From Arthrobacter citreus (GTDB lineage Bacteria > Bacillota > Bacilli > Bacillales > Bacillaceae_G): DNA of 64,000 bases. The stretch lies in assembly GCA_013200995.1 (NCBI GenBank), contig CP053688.1, forward strand, positions 2,108,001-2,172,000, given 5' to 3'. Shown here piece after piece: positions 16,369 through 26,192 of this stretch. The position numbers were made by a program, and so were the translations under genes. How positions within the stretch are numbered: position 1 is the first letter of the stretch; each line of letters starts with the position of its first letter. Under the pieces are notes generated by a model. It had not been told where the DNA came from. It ran no database searches and was given only the letters and a program-made list of their open reading frames with translations.

Positions 16369-16794
16369 TTGTTAGCTGAAAACGATAAACTTCTGATTGA
16401 TGATTTAACTAGCTTAATGATTCGAGTTCGAAAAAACTGGCAAAAAACAGATGAGGAAGTTAAAAACCCCTTAACTCCACCAAAATACTTACTATTGTAT
16501 TTAATATATAAAAATCAAAAACTTTCAGCTTCAGACCTTGGAAAACAAATGGGTCTTTCTTCAGGTTCAATAACAACCGCTGTAAATAAATTGGTAAGTA
16601 ATCATCTACTTACTCGTAAAAGAGATATCCGAGATCGCAGAGTGACTTGGCTTGAACTCACAGATGAAGGAAAACAAATAATTGAGGACATGTTCAACAT
16701 TCGACAAGAGCTTTGGCTTACATTATTCGAAAAGCTATCAAAAGATGAAAGAGATCAATTCCATCTATTATTAAACAAATTAACTTCAAACTAA
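16369..16794 (+). CDS. MarR family transcriptional regulator
   Basis: A 141-residue winged-helix protein. The central domain reads LTPPKYLLLYLIYKNQ (helix), LSASDLGKQMGLSSGSITTAVNKL (helix-turn-helix) and TRKRDIRDRRVTWLELTDEGK (wing), flanked by dimerisation helices. I start it at the TTG at 16369, 8 nt after AGGAGGTGG; a GTG at 16357 lies inside that ribosome binding site. The ligand is unknown. It is divergent from the hypothetical protein gene and convergent with potD, from which a terminator separates it, so its targets are not obvious; the palindromes upstream suggest autoregulation. Confidence 0.88.
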   Translation: MLAENDKLLIDDLTSLMIRVRKNWQKTDEEVKNPLTPPKYLLLYLIYKNQKLSASDLGKQMGLSSGSITTAVNKLVSNHLLTRKRDIRDRRVTWLELTDEGKQIIEDMFNIRQELWLTLFEKLSKDERDQFHLLLNKLTSN

Positions 16795-16827
16795 AAAGGC
16801 TATCTCAAGTGAGATAACCTTTTTTTG
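16793..16827. terminator. Bidirectional terminator between marR-type gene and potD
   Basis: GGCTATCTCA / TGAGATAACC stem with A and T runs on either side; one C-A mismatch on the plus strand becomes a U-G pair on the minus strand. Confidence 0.75.
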
Positions 16828-16865
16828 TTTGATATAAGAATAACTTTTTTAAAGGAAAGTGAATA

Positions 16866-17912
16866 TTATTTTCCCGTTTTCAATTCAGTCCAATACTTAT
16901 CATATAATTCTGTCTGTTTTCCAACATCTTTAATCCAACTAGTTGCATCTGTTTCTTGTTTTGTAACATTTATATAAGGATTTTGTTTATATTCTTCAGA
17001 ATGATAAGGTCCTGATTTACTATTTGGATCTGCATATCCAATTGATTCATAATTTTTTGCACTTACTTTTGGATCATACATATAATTAATAAATTTTTCT
17101 GCTAAATCCTTTTGTTTTGCATCTTTCGGGATTGCCAATGTATCTGCCCATCTTGATGAGCCTTCTTTTGGTACAACCCATTTTACATCTTTAAGTTCTT
17201 TTTGAATATAAGCAGCATCACCTGACCATACTTGGCCAATCCATGCATCTTCTGTAATAAATTTTTGTTTTACTGTATCTGTGTCAAATGCTAATAAATT
17301 AGGTGTTAAAGTTTTTAAATTATTATATGCTGTTTGAAGTTCATCTTTATTTGTGGAACTATTTGAAAAACCATTTTTAATTAATCCCATTCCAAATACT
17401 TCTCTATTATCATCTAATAAAGTAACGTGACCCTTGTATTTAGGGTTCCAAAGATCATCCCAGCTATCGATGTTTTCTTTCACATATTTTGGATTATAAG
17501 CAATCCCTGTTAGTCCTCCAGTATAAACAACTGAATACTCACCTTTTGGGTCAAACTCTTGATTCGTATATTCTGGAGAAATATTTTTTAAGTTTGGCAT
17601 TTTATTTTTATCTAACTTAGCTAACATTTTCTGATTAATCATCAGTTTAACCATGTAGTCTGAAGGCTGAATTACATCATAATCTGAACCACCAGCTTTT
17701 AATTTTGCATATAGCTCTTCATTACTAGCAAACACTTGATAATTAATTTTAACATCATATTTCTTTTCAAATGATTCCAAAACCTTTTCGTCAAAATTAT
17801 CTGCCCAGCTATAAATATTTAATTCTTTTTTTCCTGTTGAACAGGCAGATAATAGCAAACTTACTAAACCTAAAGAAAACATTAGTGAAGCAACTTTTTT
17901 AAATTTATTCAT
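16866..17912 (-). CDS. potD: Spermidine/putrescine-binding lipoprotein
   Basis: A 348-residue extracytoplasmic substrate-binding protein, exported as a lipoprotein: the lipobox LLSAC gives the acylated Cys24. The mature part opens with KELNIYSWADNFDEKVLESF, the usual start of PotD proteins, and contains the aromatic and acidic polyamine-contacting segments (for example QPSDYMVKLM and DVKWVVPKEGSSRWADTLAIP). It delivers polyamine to PotB/PotC. It is the last gene of potABCD, 27 bp after potC. AAAGGAGG is 15 nt before the ATG, a long spacing; a weaker TAGG lies closer. Confidence 0.93.
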   Translation of the reverse strand: MNKFKKVASLMFSLGLVSLLLSACSTGKKELNIYSWADNFDEKVLESFEKKYDVKINYQVFASNEELYAKLKAGGSDYDVIQPSDYMVKLMINQKMLAKLDKNKMPNLKNISPEYTNQEFDPKGEYSVVYTGGLTGIAYNPKYVKENIDSWDDLWNPKYKGHVTLLDDNREVFGMGLIKNGFSNSSTNKDELQTAYNNLKTLTPNLLAFDTDTVKQKFITEDAWIGQVWSGDAAYIQKELKDVKWVVPKEGSSRWADTLAIPKDAKQKDLAEKFINYMYDPKVSAKNYESIGYADPNSKSGPYHSEEYKQNPYINVTKQETDATSWIKDVGKQTELYDKYWTELKTGK

Positions 17913-17939
17913 AATGCCTACTGACTACCTCCTTTAATC

Positions 17940-18740
17940 TTAAACTATATAAGATTTTTTCTCTGTTTTATTATTGATTCCTTTTGTACGATATACTTCA
18001 GAAACAACCATTAGGAATATAATTGTAACGATTAAAATGGTTGAAATTGCATTTATTTCAGGCGTTACACCTTTTTTAACCATTCCATATATATAAATTG
18101 GTAGTGTAGTTGAACTTGGTCCTGAAACAAAAAAGCTAATAACAAAATCATCAATACTTAATGTAAAACATAAAAGTGCAGATGCAATGATTCCTGGCAT
18201 AAGTGCCGGTAATGTAACAAATCTAAATGTTTGCCATGGTGTTGCACCTAGGTCACTTGCAGCATCCTCTAAATCAGAAGACATACCTGAAAGTCTAGCT
18301 GCTAAAAGAATAATTACATATGAAATACAAAAAGTGACATGTGCAATAATAATTGTGATACTACCTAATTCGATATGGAAATTTGTAAAAAGGATTAGTA
18401 AAGAAAGTCCCATCAAAATATCAGGAACTACGATTGGTAAGTAAACTAGTCCACTAATAAAACTCGAAAATTTATATTTATGCTTATGTAATGCTAAAGC
18501 ACAAATCGTACCTAAAATTGTAGAAAGGATCGTCGTTACAATTGCGATCGTTAAACTATTCATTAAAGCATCAACAACTTGTGGATTCTTAAATAGATTT
18601 AAATACCAGTCAAACGTAAATCCAGACCACTGAGCATTAATCTTTGATTTATTAAACGAAAATAGTATTAAAATCAAAATAGGTAAATATAAACAGATTA
18701 ATACAATTGTGGAAAATCCAATAAGTATCGGTTTTTTCAT
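17940..18740 (-). CDS. potC: Spermidine/putrescine ABC transporter permease PotC
   Basis: A 266-residue permease with six membrane segments, starting LIGFSTIVLICLYLPILILI. The EAA loop that contacts the ATPase is visible as LEDAASDLGATPWQTFRFVTLPALMPGI. It pairs with PotB to form the channel of the polyamine importer. Its ATG follows the potB stop directly (18740 against 18741), with GAGGTGAG inside the end of potB, so translation is coupled. Length and motif are typical for PotC. Confidence 0.93.
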   Translation of the reverse strand: MKKPILIGFSTIVLICLYLPILILILFSFNKSKINAQWSGFTFDWYLNLFKNPQVVDALMNSLTIAIVTTILSTILGTICALALHKHKYKFSSFISGLVYLPIVVPDILMGLSLLILFTNFHIELGSITIIIAHVTFCISYVIILLAARLSGMSSDLEDAASDLGATPWQTFRFVTLPALMPGIIASALLCFTLSIDDFVISFFVSGPSSTTLPIYIYGMVKKGVTPEINAISTILIVTIIFLMVVSEVYRTKGINNKTEKKSYIV

Positions 18741-19592
18741 TTATTTCTCACCTCTACTTCTTTGAGCACCAATATTTTTAGTCGCTAAATAGTAAAGTCC
18801 AATTAAACCAATTGACGTTAAAACTAAGAAAATTGAAAGTGCAGACCCAAATGGCCAGTTTCTTGCTGCTAAGAATTGGTTTTGAATAACATTACCTATT
18901 AATGCAACTTTCGAACCACCCATTACATCTGAAACGACAAACATACCAAATGATGCAACAAATACTAAAATACTACCTGCAAAAATTCCATTCATAGTCA
19001 ATGGAAGTGTAACATATAAAAATGTTTGGAACGGAGTCGCTCCTAAATCATTAGCCGCATCCAATTTACGTTTATCTAACTGTTCAATAGCGACAAAGAT
19101 TGGTAATACCATAAATGGTAATAATGTATAGACCATTCCCATTATGACAGATGGAGTATTATATAGTAGTTGTAACGGCTCTTTTATAATTCCTAGATGA
19201 ATTAACAATGTATTAATGATTCCTTTTGAACGAAGGATGACAATTAAAGCATACGATCTAACTAAGAAATTAATCCAGAATGGAATTGTGATTAATAAAA
19301 GCAGCATCCTTTGCCATTTTGCATTTACAACAGTAGCTGTATATGCATAAGGATAACCAACAAGTAGTGTAATTATTGTAGTAACTAAAGCAATCCAAAA
19401 TGTAGTCCATAAAACTTTCAAATAAAGTGGATCAAAAACTTTAATAATGTTTTCTAATGTAAATGTTTTTTCAATTTCTCCATACAATCCGTTTTTCATA
19501 AATGCAAATCCAAATATTAAAAGTAATGGCACTAGGAAAAAGACTAATAACCATATAATCGTAGGTGCAATTATGTATTTACCATTTCTCAA
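18741..19592 (-). CDS. potB: Spermidine/putrescine ABC transporter permease PotB
   Basis: A 283-residue permease with six membrane segments, beginning [21 protein letters not shown]. The EAA loop reads [27 protein letters not shown]. It forms the translocation pore with PotC. The start is a TTG at 19592 that overlaps the potA stop (TTGA); the Shine-Dalgarno sequence GAGGTGA lies in the last codons of potA, 8 nt upstream. The overlap and TTG start suggest translational coupling to the ATPase gene. All features are normal for PotB. Confidence 0.93.
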   Translation of the reverse strand: MRNGKYIIAPTIIWLLVFFLVPLLLIFGFAFMKNGLYGEIEKTFTLENIIKVFDPLYLKVLWTTFWIALVTTIITLLVGYPYAYTATVVNAKWQRMLLLLITIPFWINFLVRSYALIVILRSKGIINTLLIHLGIIKEPLQLLYNTPSVIMGMVYTLLPFMVLPIFVAIEQLDKRKLDAANDLGATPFQTFLYVTLPLTMNGIFAGSILVFVASFGMFVVSDVMGGSKVALIGNVIQNQFLAARNWPFGSALSIFLVLTSIGLIGLYYLATKNIGAQRSRGEK

Positions 19593-20563
19593 TACATAAT
19601 CACCTCATCTTCCGACTTCCAACTAATTTCAACTTTGTCGTTTCTCGAAAGAGATGTTTGGTCTGGCATTTGATAAACAACAATTGTTTGTTCTTGTTTA
19701 TGTAAATCAATAAAAACTTTATTTAAAGTTCCAACAAACTCAACATCTTTAATCGTACCTAAGTATTCGGTAAATTCATCAGTAGCAGGCGAAACTTTAA
19801 TATTTTCGGGTCTAACTGCAATCTCTTTATCGCCTTTTTTAAAGAAATTATTTTCACCTATAAATGTTGCAACAAATTTACTTGCAGGTCTTTGATAAAT
19901 CTCTTTCGGTGTTCCAATTTGTTCGATTTTTCCATGATTCATTACGACGATGCGATCACTCATACTCATTGCTTCTTCTTGATCATGAGTAACATATATA
20001 AAAGTAATTCCTAATTCACGTTGAAGATTTTTAAGTTCTCTTTGTAAATCTTTACGTAATTTAAAATCTAGTGCACCTAGTGGTTCATCCAATAATAATA
20101 CTTTTGGATTGTTCACTATTGCACGAGCAATTGCAACCCTTTGCTGCTGACCACCAGAAAGTTGGCTAGGCTTACGATTTCTAAATTCGGTTAATTGAGT
20201 TAGTTTCATTGCTTCATTAGCTCGAACTTTTTGTTCCTCTAACGAAACACCTTTCATTTTTAAGCCAAATTGAATATTGCGTTCAACGTTCATATGTGGA
20301 AATAATGCATAGTGTTGGAACACTAAATTCATATCTCTTTTATATGGAGGCAAATTATTAATTGTTTCACCGTTTAACTTGATCAAACCTGATGTTGGTT
20401 CTTCAAAACCAGCAATCATTCTTAAAAGTGTAGTTTTCCCACAACCACTAGGACCTAAGATTGTTAAAAACTCTCCCGAATAAATTTCTAATGAAAGTGG
20501 GGATATAACACTATTTTCACTAAAACTTTTCTCGACTTGTTCAATTTCAATTATATTTTTCAT
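19589..20563 (-). CDS. potA: Spermidine/putrescine ABC transporter ATPase PotA
   Basis: A 324-residue ABC ATPase: Walker [10 protein letters not shown] (Lys43), Q-loop region [12 protein letters not shown], signature LSGGQ (135-139), Walker B LLLDE (156-160), switch His in [10 protein letters not shown], and a C-terminal TOBE domain (about 240-324). It energises polyamine import through PotB/PotC. It is the first gene of potABCD; only a weak GGGA precedes the ATG. A terminator at 20631 isolates the operon from the aldehyde dehydrogenase gene upstream, so the operon promoter should lie in the roughly 70 bp between them. Confidence 0.94.
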   Translation of the reverse strand: MKNIIEIEQVEKSFSENSVISPLSLEIYSGEFLTILGPSGCGKTTLLRMIAGFEEPTSGLIKLNGETINNLPPYKRDMNLVFQHYALFPHMNVERNIQFGLKMKGVSLEEQKVRANEAMKLTQLTEFRNRKPSQLSGGQQQRVAIARAIVNNPKVLLLDEPLGALDFKLRKDLQRELKNLQRELGITFIYVTHDQEEAMSMSDRIVVMNHGKIEQIGTPKEIYQRPASKFVATFIGENNFFKKGDKEIAVRPENIKVSPATDEFTEYLGTIKDVEFVGTLNKVFIDLHKQEQTIVVYQMPDQTSLSRNDKVEISWKSEDEVIMY

Positions 20564-20629
20564 TTTCGCGTCCCATCTATATTAATATTTTATTATTATG
20601 TAAAAAAGAATAAATTATTTTCAACATAT

Positions 20630-20657
20630 AAAAAGCCCCTTTTGTCAAGGAGCTTAG
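20630..20657 (-). terminator. Intrinsic terminator of the aldehyde dehydrogenase gene
   Basis: AAGCCCCTT / AAGGAGCTT stem (one G-U wobble in minus-strand RNA), 5-nt loop, then TTTTTA on the minus strand. Confidence 0.75.
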
Positions 20658-20674
20658 AAACTAATCATTAACCT

Positions 20675-22069
20675 TTATTTTAACAATTTACGTATGAACC
20701 GTAAAGCGTTTTTTGTTGTATGATATCTAATTTTCAAGTCAATTTTTGTAGTTTGTAGTAGAACACTTTTATCATGAGTAAAAGCAGAAAAACTGTATTC
20801 ACCGTGGTAATTCCCGGTTCCACTTTCTCCAACTCCTCCAAAAGGTAAATTTGGATTTGCCATATGATAAAGTGTATCGTTTACACATCCACCGCCAAAT
20901 GGTACTTTTTCAATTACTTTTTTCGCTAAATCCTTATCTTCTGTAAATACATATAGTGCTAAAGGCTTAGGATGTTGATTAATTTCATCCAATACTTCAT
21001 CAACATTAAAATAAGAAAGAATTGGTAAAATAGGACCAAATATTTCTTCAGACATGATTGGTGAATCCCAATTTACATCGGTGATCAAGGTAGGCTCAAT
21101 TTTATGAGTTAGCAAATCATAGTCTCCACCATGTACAACTTGACCATTTTTCAAAAAGTCAACCAATCGATTAAAATGGCGTTCACTGATTATTTTTGAA
21201 TAATCATTATTTAACAAAGGCTTATCCTTATAAAAATGAACAATTTCATTCTTTAGTGCACTTATAAATTTTTGTTTTACTGAATCATGTACATATATAT
21301 AATCAGGAGCAATGCATGTCTGTCCTGCATTCGTAAATTTCCCCCATACGATCCTTTTAGCTGCTATTTGAATATTTGCATCGTTATGAACAATTGTTGG
21401 ACTTTTACCACCTAATTCGAGTATTAATGGCGTTAAATTTTTACTTGCTGCTTCCATAACAATTTTTCCGACCTGAACACTTCCTGTAAAAAAGATTAAA
21501 TCAAACTTTTGTTGTAATAATAAAGTACTTTCTGCGATTCCACCTTCAACTACTGCAATATAGTCTTCATCAAATAACTCTTTAATTATTTTTTGAATTA
21601 TTTTTGATGTATTAGGAGTTAATTCTGACGGTTTAATGACTGCTGTATTTCCTCCGATTATTGCCCCAATTAAAGGAGCCATTGCTAACTGAAACGGATA
21701 ATTCCAAGGTGAAATTATTAACGTAACTCCATATGGTTCTCTGTAAATATAACCTTTTGTTCCAAAATGAGTGATTGGAGTTTTAACTTTTTTAGGCTTC
21801 ATCCATTTTTCAATTTTTTTAATTGCTTCTGATATTTCTTTTAATGTAAATCCAATTTCAGTCATATAAGCTTCAAAATCAGATTTATTTAAGTCTTGTT
21901 TTAATGCCTGCTTTATTTCTTCTTCATTTTCGACGATTGATTTATATAGTTTCTTTAATTGTGCAATGCGGTATTTAGATGTTTTAGTTATACCTGTCTG
22001 AAAATATGCTTTTTGCTTATTTACTAATTGTGTAATTTCAGATGTTCTATATGTACTTTCCAAAATCAT
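20675..22069 (-). CDS. Aldehyde dehydrogenase, class 3-like (YwdH type)
   Basis: About 464 residues. The catalytic residues are visible, numbered from the GTG just upstream: Cys253 in FTNAGQTCIAPDY and the general base Glu219 in LELGGKSP, with the NAD-binding FTGSVQVGK. The short length and the C-terminal hydrophobic tail (LKIRYHTTKNALRFIRKLLK) put it with class 3 fatty or aromatic aldehyde dehydrogenases such as Bacillus YwdH. It oxidises an aldehyde to the acid; the substrate is unknown. The start is ambiguous (GTG 22072, ATG 22069 or TTG 22063) because AAAGGA sits close by. It is divergent from the phosphate uptake genes. Confidence 0.87.
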   Translation of the reverse strand: MILESTYRTSEITQLVNKQKAYFQTGITKTSKYRIAQLKKLYKSIVENEEEIKQALKQDLNKSDFEAYMTEIGFTLKEISEAIKKIEKWMKPKKVKTPITHFGTKGYIYREPYGVTLIISPWNYPFQLAMAPLIGAIIGGNTAVIKPSELTPNTSKIIQKIIKELFDEDYIAVVEGGIAESTLLLQQKFDLIFFTGSVQVGKIVMEAASKNLTPLILELGGKSPTIVHNDANIQIAAKRIVWGKFTNAGQTCIAPDYIYVHDSVKQKFISALKNEIVHFYKDKPLLNNDYSKIISERHFNRLVDFLKNGQVVHGGDYDLLTHKIEPTLITDVNWDSPIMSEEIFGPILPILSYFNVDEVLDEINQHPKPLALYVFTEDKDLAKKVIEKVPFGGGCVNDTLYHMANPNLPFGGVGESGTGNYHGEYSFSAFTHDKSVLLQTTKIDLKIRYHTTKNALRFIRKLLK

Positions 22070-22196
22070 CACATCCTTTTAAAGTTGATTCGTTTAAACA
22101 TACAATCTAATGCTAAATTAAAAACTCACATAAAGTCAATATTTCTGTGAATACTATTATCAATATAAACGAATGAAAGAATCGAATTATTAACTT

Positions 22197-22232
22197 TGTT
22201 AAGGGATTGTAAAGATATTGTAAATTTGTAAA
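22197..22232 (-). promoter_or_regulatory. PhoP-box-like direct repeats
   Basis: On the minus strand TTAACA, TTTACA and TTTACA recur with an exact 11-bp period (plus-strand positions 22197, 22208, 22219), plus a fourth TTTACA out of phase (22227). Bacillus PhoP binds TTNACA direct repeats of this spacing. The site lies between the aldehyde dehydrogenase gene and the Pit operon. Confidence 0.65.
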
Positions 22233-22309
22233 TTAATTAAACGTTTTTAATTGATTAATTTTAAAAACCAATTATTATTATTAACGTGGCCTTTACTTTT
22301 TTCGACATT

Positions 22310-22337
22310 TTTACATAGTTTCTGACATTAATAAAAT
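22310..22337 (+). promoter_or_regulatory. Candidate promoter of the DUF47-pit operon
   Basis: TTTACA (22310-22315), 16-bp spacer, TAAAAT (22332-22337), 55 bp before the DUF47 start. It is a reasonable sigma-A match; no experimental support. Confidence 0.45.
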
Positions 22338-22392
22338 TCTGATTAATGGTGAAGGTGATAATAAATTATATGTTTTAGTTGGAGGAATCATA

Positions 22393-23013
22393 ATGTTTTT
22401 TGGACAAAAAAAAGATGTATTCTTTGAAAAGCTTTTAGGGATCGCTGAGAATTTGGACGTTGCATCAAAGTATTACGTTGATTTTAAAATAAAAAATGCA
22501 AGCGACTTAAAGAAATTTCAAGAAGAAATGAAGGAATATGAAACAAAAGGTGATAAGTTCATTCACTCTCTAATCGTTGAATTGAACAAAACTTTCATTA
22601 CTCCAATTGAGCGTGAAGATATTTTACAACTAGCGATGAAAATGGACGATGTACTAGATGGATTCGAACATTGTTCAGCTCGTTTTGAGATGTATTCTAT
22701 TACTTCAGCTGATGACTATATGGTCAAATTCGTTGATATTCTACAAAAAGCTGTTGAAGAAATTTTACTTTCTGTCAAATTACTTTCAAATAAAAAATTA
22801 CTTGAAATTCGTGTCCATGCAATAAAAATTAAAGATTACGAATCACAATGTGATGAACTATTACGTACTTCAATTAAACAATTATTTATGAATGAAAAAG
22901 ACCCTATCAAAATTATACAGTATAAAGAAATCTACGAAGGTTTAGAATCTGTAGCTGATAGTGCACAGGATGTTGCAAACACTCTTGAGCAAATTATCAT
23001 GCGAAATGCGTAA
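22393..23013 (+). CDS. DUF47 / PhoU-like phosphate transport accessory protein
   Basis: A 206-residue all-helical cytoplasmic protein of the DUF47 family (YkaA in Bacillus subtilis), related in fold to PhoU. The repeated acidic helical motifs, EYETKGDKFIHSLIVELNKTF and IKDYESQCDELLRTSIKQLF, each carry the E/D-x3-D type metal-binding pattern of PhoU-like bundles (stretches shown in part). It lies 11 bp upstream of pit and is the usual partner of Pit transporters, probably regulating uptake. GGAGGA precedes the ATG. PhoP-like repeats upstream suggest control by phosphate. Confidence 0.9.
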   Translation: MFFGQKKDVFFEKLLGIAENLDVASKYYVDFKIKNASDLKKFQEEMKEYETKGDKFIHSLIVELNKTFITPIEREDILQLAMKMDDVLDGFEHCSARFEMYSITSADDYMVKFVDILQKAVEEILLSVKLLSNKKLLEIRVHAIKIKDYESQCDELLRTSIKQLFMNEKDPIKIIQYKEIYEGLESVADSAQDVANTLEQIIMRNA

Positions 23014-23024
23014 GGAGTTATAAA

Positions 23025-24035
23025 ATGGAGCATTTATTTTTACTTACGATATTAATCGTGATTTTTGCATTCTTATTTGATTTTATTAATGGATTTCATG
23101 ATACAGCAAATGCTATTGCAACGTCTGTTTCGACAAAAGCCTTGAAGCCCCGTACTGCAATTTTAGTTGCAGCTATAATGAACTTCATTGGTGCAATTAC
23201 ATTTACAGGAGTAGCAAAAACAATTACTACTGGTATTGTTGATCCAATTTCAATTCAAGGTACAAATGGACTAGTTGTCGTTATTGCTGCCTTATTAGGT
23301 GGTATCGTTTGGAACTTAGTTACTTGGTTTTTTGGGATTCCAAGTAGTTCTTCACATGCAATTATCGGTGCAATAGCTGGTGCTGCAGTTTCTGCAAAAG
23401 GAATTCACGTTTTAAAGGCTGACGGATTTATTAAAATTATCGAGGCATTATTAATTTCTCCAGTCATTGCTATTACACTTGGTTTTATTGTAATGACAAT
23501 TTTAGCAACTATATTCCGTCGTTCGAATCTTTCTAAAACAAATAAAGGTTTTAGATTTGTACAAATACTTACTGCTTCATTACAGTCTTTTACTCACGGT
23601 ACAAATGATGCACAAAAAGCAATGGGGATTATCATGATTGCTTTAATTGCTGCTAAAATTGAAGGACCAGGTGCAGACGTTCCATTATGGGTACGTATTG
23701 GTTGTGCAACAGCAATGGCAATTGGTACTTCAGTTGGTGGATGGAAAATCATTAAAACTGTTGGTGGAAAAATCATGAAAATACGCCCGATTAACGGTGC
23801 AGCAGCCGACTTATCTTCGGCCGCAATTATTTTCACATTTACTGCTTTACATTTACCAGTTAGTACAACACACGTAATTTCATCTTCTATTATGGGTGTT
23901 GGTTCTGCTCAACGTGTTAAAGATGTAAACTGGGGTACTGCTAAACGTATGATAATCACTTGGGTTATTACAATCCCAATTTCAGCAGTTGTTGCAGCTA
24001 TCTTCTATCAAATTTTAAAATTAATCTTAATCTAA
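23025..24035 (+). CDS. pit: Low-affinity inorganic phosphate transporter
   Basis: A 336-residue membrane protein with about ten hydrophobic segments. The two inverted family signatures are present: GFHDTANAIATSVSTKAL near residue 23 and SFTHGTNDAQKAMGII near residue 190, which carry the phosphate- and cation-binding residues. It imports phosphate, usually as a metal-phosphate complex with protons, in the PiT family. It is co-transcribed with the DUF47 gene and followed by a bidirectional terminator. Length equals that of Bacillus subtilis Pit. All conserved residues are present. Confidence 0.93.
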   Translation: MEHLFLLTILIVIFAFLFDFINGFHDTANAIATSVSTKALKPRTAILVAAIMNFIGAITFTGVAKTITTGIVDPISIQGTNGLVVVIAALLGGIVWNLVTWFFGIPSSSSHAIIGAIAGAAVSAKGIHVLKADGFIKIIEALLISPVIAITLGFIVMTILATIFRRSNLSKTNKGFRFVQILTASLQSFTHGTNDAQKAMGIIMIALIAAKIEGPGADVPLWVRIGCATAMAIGTSVGGWKIIKTVGGKIMKIRPINGAAADLSSAAIIFTFTALHLPVSTTHVISSSIMGVGSAQRVKDVNWGTAKRMIITWVITIPISAVVAAIFYQILKLILI

Positions 24036-24039
24036 TAAT

Positions 24040-24077
24040 AAAAAAGGCGAACTCGTAACCACAGTTCGCCTTTTTTG
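24040..24077. terminator. Bidirectional terminator of pit and the carboxypeptidase gene
   Basis: AAAAAGGCGAACT / AGTTCGCCTTTTT stem with a short loop; A and T runs on both sides. Confidence 0.88.
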
Positions 24078-24121
24078 TGTAGAAGGCCAAACACAATTAT
24101 ATGTCTAACCTTCTTTAGTTT

Positions 24122-25336
24122 TTACATATATTCTCTTTTCCTTTTCGGTCTTGTTATATAAAAAATTACAACAAGCAGTAAAATAATCGAACCAGCGATT
24201 AAAAAAGTATTTAACGAAAGTAATGTATGTCGATTATATGATTTAGCAGCTAATAAATCTGTACTTAAAACTTTTTCGTTATTAGCCCAAACTTCAACCT
24301 GACCAAGTTTTTGATTTTTAGATATTCCATTTTCCTTGAATTTCTCGCCAATTGTTGATGATGGCTTTAATTTAATATCATAGTTTGTATTTGTACCTAG
24401 AGTAGTTAAAAAAGCCAAATCTTTCGAAATTTTCGTTTGAATTAAGTTTTTTCTTATTGTTACTTTTTTCTGCCAATCTGTTTTCTTAATTAACGTTTTT
24501 TTATGAATCATTGAAAACGCGTATGAATCCATTAATTTAATATCCTGCAAATATTGCGGTTTCGAAGAGCGCAATAAAATATTAATAATCATTTGACCGT
24601 CTTTTTTGTCAATTTCAATTAAAGTGTTTCGAGCAGAATCTGTATATCCGGTTTTACCTGCATAAAAATATGGATTTTCAAACATTTTTCCGCGATTAAA
24701 GATATACACATTCTTTTGTTTAGATGTATTAATATGAGCATCTTTTGTACCCATTGCTTTAATAATTAACGGGTATTTTAAAGCTTCCTTTGTGATTAGG
24801 GCTAAATCATGTGCAGTCGTATAATGGTTTGTATTGGGCAGTCCATTTGGATTCATAAAATTTGTATGATAAGCGCCAATCTTTTTAGCTTTTTCATTCA
24901 TCATTTTTACAAAATTATCCATGTTCCCGCCAACTCGTTCACCGATTGCATATGCTAAATCATTTGCGCTCAAAATCATCATCGTTGTTAATGCTGTATT
25001 CCGATCTAATACTTCACCTGTAGAAAAAAGTATTTGAGAATTGCTTTTTTCTTCTTGTATGCTTCTTTTTGTCATCTTAATTTTATCATTTTCATTTAAA
25101 TGATCCATCATGACCATAGCAGTCATTATTTTAGTAGTACTAGCTGGGAAATCAACTTTATTGCTGTTCTTACTATATATTACTTCTCCATTATCAGCTA
25201 ATATTGAAATAGCCTTATCACTAAATAGATTTAATTCATCTGCATGTACAGTTTTCTGCATAAAAAAACCATTAATTAAGCTAATACAAAGACATAATTT
25301 TATCATATTATTAAAAGTAGATTTCATATAAAACAT
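24122..25336 (-). CDS. D-alanyl-D-alanine carboxypeptidase (S11 family)
   Basis: A 404-residue secreted, membrane-anchored penicillin-binding protein. A signal sequence covers the first 33 residues; the catalytic motifs are SxxK in ASTTKIMTAM, SxN in LSANDLAY and KTG in YAGKTGYTDSA. A C-terminal hydrophobic segment (TFLIAGSIILLLVVIFYI) with a basic tail anchors it. It trims the terminal D-Ala of peptidoglycan stem peptides. I start it at the ATG at 25336 because AAGGAG lies 6 nt upstream; the in-frame ATG at 25360 has no ribosome binding site. It resembles DacA/DacF/DacC in layout; which one cannot be fixed. Confidence 0.9.
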   Translation of the reverse strand: MFYMKSTFNNMIKLCLCISLINGFFMQKTVHADELNLFSDKAISILADNGEVIYSKNSNKVDFPASTTKIMTAMVMMDHLNENDKIKMTKRSIQEEKSNSQILFSTGEVLDRNTALTTMMILSANDLAYAIGERVGGNMDNFVKMMNEKAKKIGAYHTNFMNPNGLPNTNHYTTAHDLALITKEALKYPLIIKAMGTKDAHINTSKQKNVYIFNRGKMFENPYFYAGKTGYTDSARNTLIEIDKKDGQMIINILLRSSKPQYLQDIKLMDSYAFSMIHKKTLIKKTDWQKKVTIRKNLIQTKISKDLAFLTTLGTNTNYDIKLKPSSTIGEKFKENGISKNQKLGQVEVWANNEKVLSTDLLAAKSYNRHTLLSLNTFLIAGSIILLLVVIFYITRPKRKREYM

Positions 25337-25523
25337 TAAATCTCCTTTATACTTTTTCATTTGATTTTTTCAATTCACGCTAATGTTTTCTTGAGTAAAA
25401 TAGTACTTACATTACAATAATGTCCCTATTATAACCTTTTCAAATTAATGTCTCAACTATACATAAAGTTGGAATAGTTTTTAAAAAATAACGGTTATTT
25501 CCCGGAAAATCGACAGATTCTTA

Positions 25524-26192
25524 TTAACTTGATTTCTCTATTTTTTTTAGCCCCTCCCTTTTGCTTAAAGGTGCTAACTTAGTCTCTAATATAAATGATT
25601 CAACGGCTTTAGGATTGACATATGAGAATTCTCTCAATGCCCAGCCAATCGCTTTTTGAATAAAAAATTCTTTGCTTTCTGATAATAGTCTGCAGTATTT
25701 AAAAAGGCGCTCTTGATCAGTTTTCTCTTTAAACTTCATTTGAAATAATAATGCTACTCTGTTTAACCACATATTATTAGAAGTAATCCACTTATTTGAG
25801 TACTCATCAATCAATTCAGGATATTTTAAAAAATGATAACTAATCAGCCTTCCTGCAATTGTATCAACGGTATCCCACCAAGATTTTTCCACTACTAGTT
25901 GTTCATATAATGTGATTCGTTCAATTTCAGCTTTTTTATATTGCCGGTCTAAAAATGTTAATGCAATGTATTGAAACTCTCTTTCTTCAAGGCCCCAAAT
26001 ATTTATGATTGAGTTTAAACTTGGCGGATCACCATAGTTCTCTCGATATTGTTTCAATAACGTATTTCGTTCTGGTGCCTTAATTCCTAAAAAGGTAAAC
26101 TTGTTTTTCATATATGCTTCCATTGCAGGACGATTTTCATTGTTTTGATGGTCTTTAAAAAACTTCATTAGCTCTTTAGAATAGTTGTCCAA
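25524..26192 (-). CDS. AlkD-type DNA alkylation repair protein
   Basis: A 222-residue all-helical protein built of HEAT-like repeats. The conserved segments FLGIKAPERNTLLKQY, SWWDTVDTIAGRLI and FFIQKAIGWALREFS match AlkD, a DNA glycosylase that removes bulky cationic alkylpurines without base flipping. The catalytic Asp (in WDTVD) and nearby Trp residues are present. I start at the TTG at 26192, 6 nt after AAGGGGAG; a TTG at 26198 abuts that site. It stands alone between the carboxypeptidase gene and a divergent MFS gene. Confidence 0.88.
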   Translation of the reverse strand: MDNYSKELMKFFKDHQNNENRPAMEAYMKNKFTFLGIKAPERNTLLKQYRENYGDPPSLNSIINIWGLEEREFQYIALTFLDRQYKKAEIERITLYEQLVVEKSWWDTVDTIAGRLISYHFLKYPELIDEYSNKWITSNNMWLNRVALLFQMKFKEKTDQERLFKYCRLLSESKEFFIQKAIGWALREFSYVNPKAVESFILETKLAPLSKREGLKKIEKSS

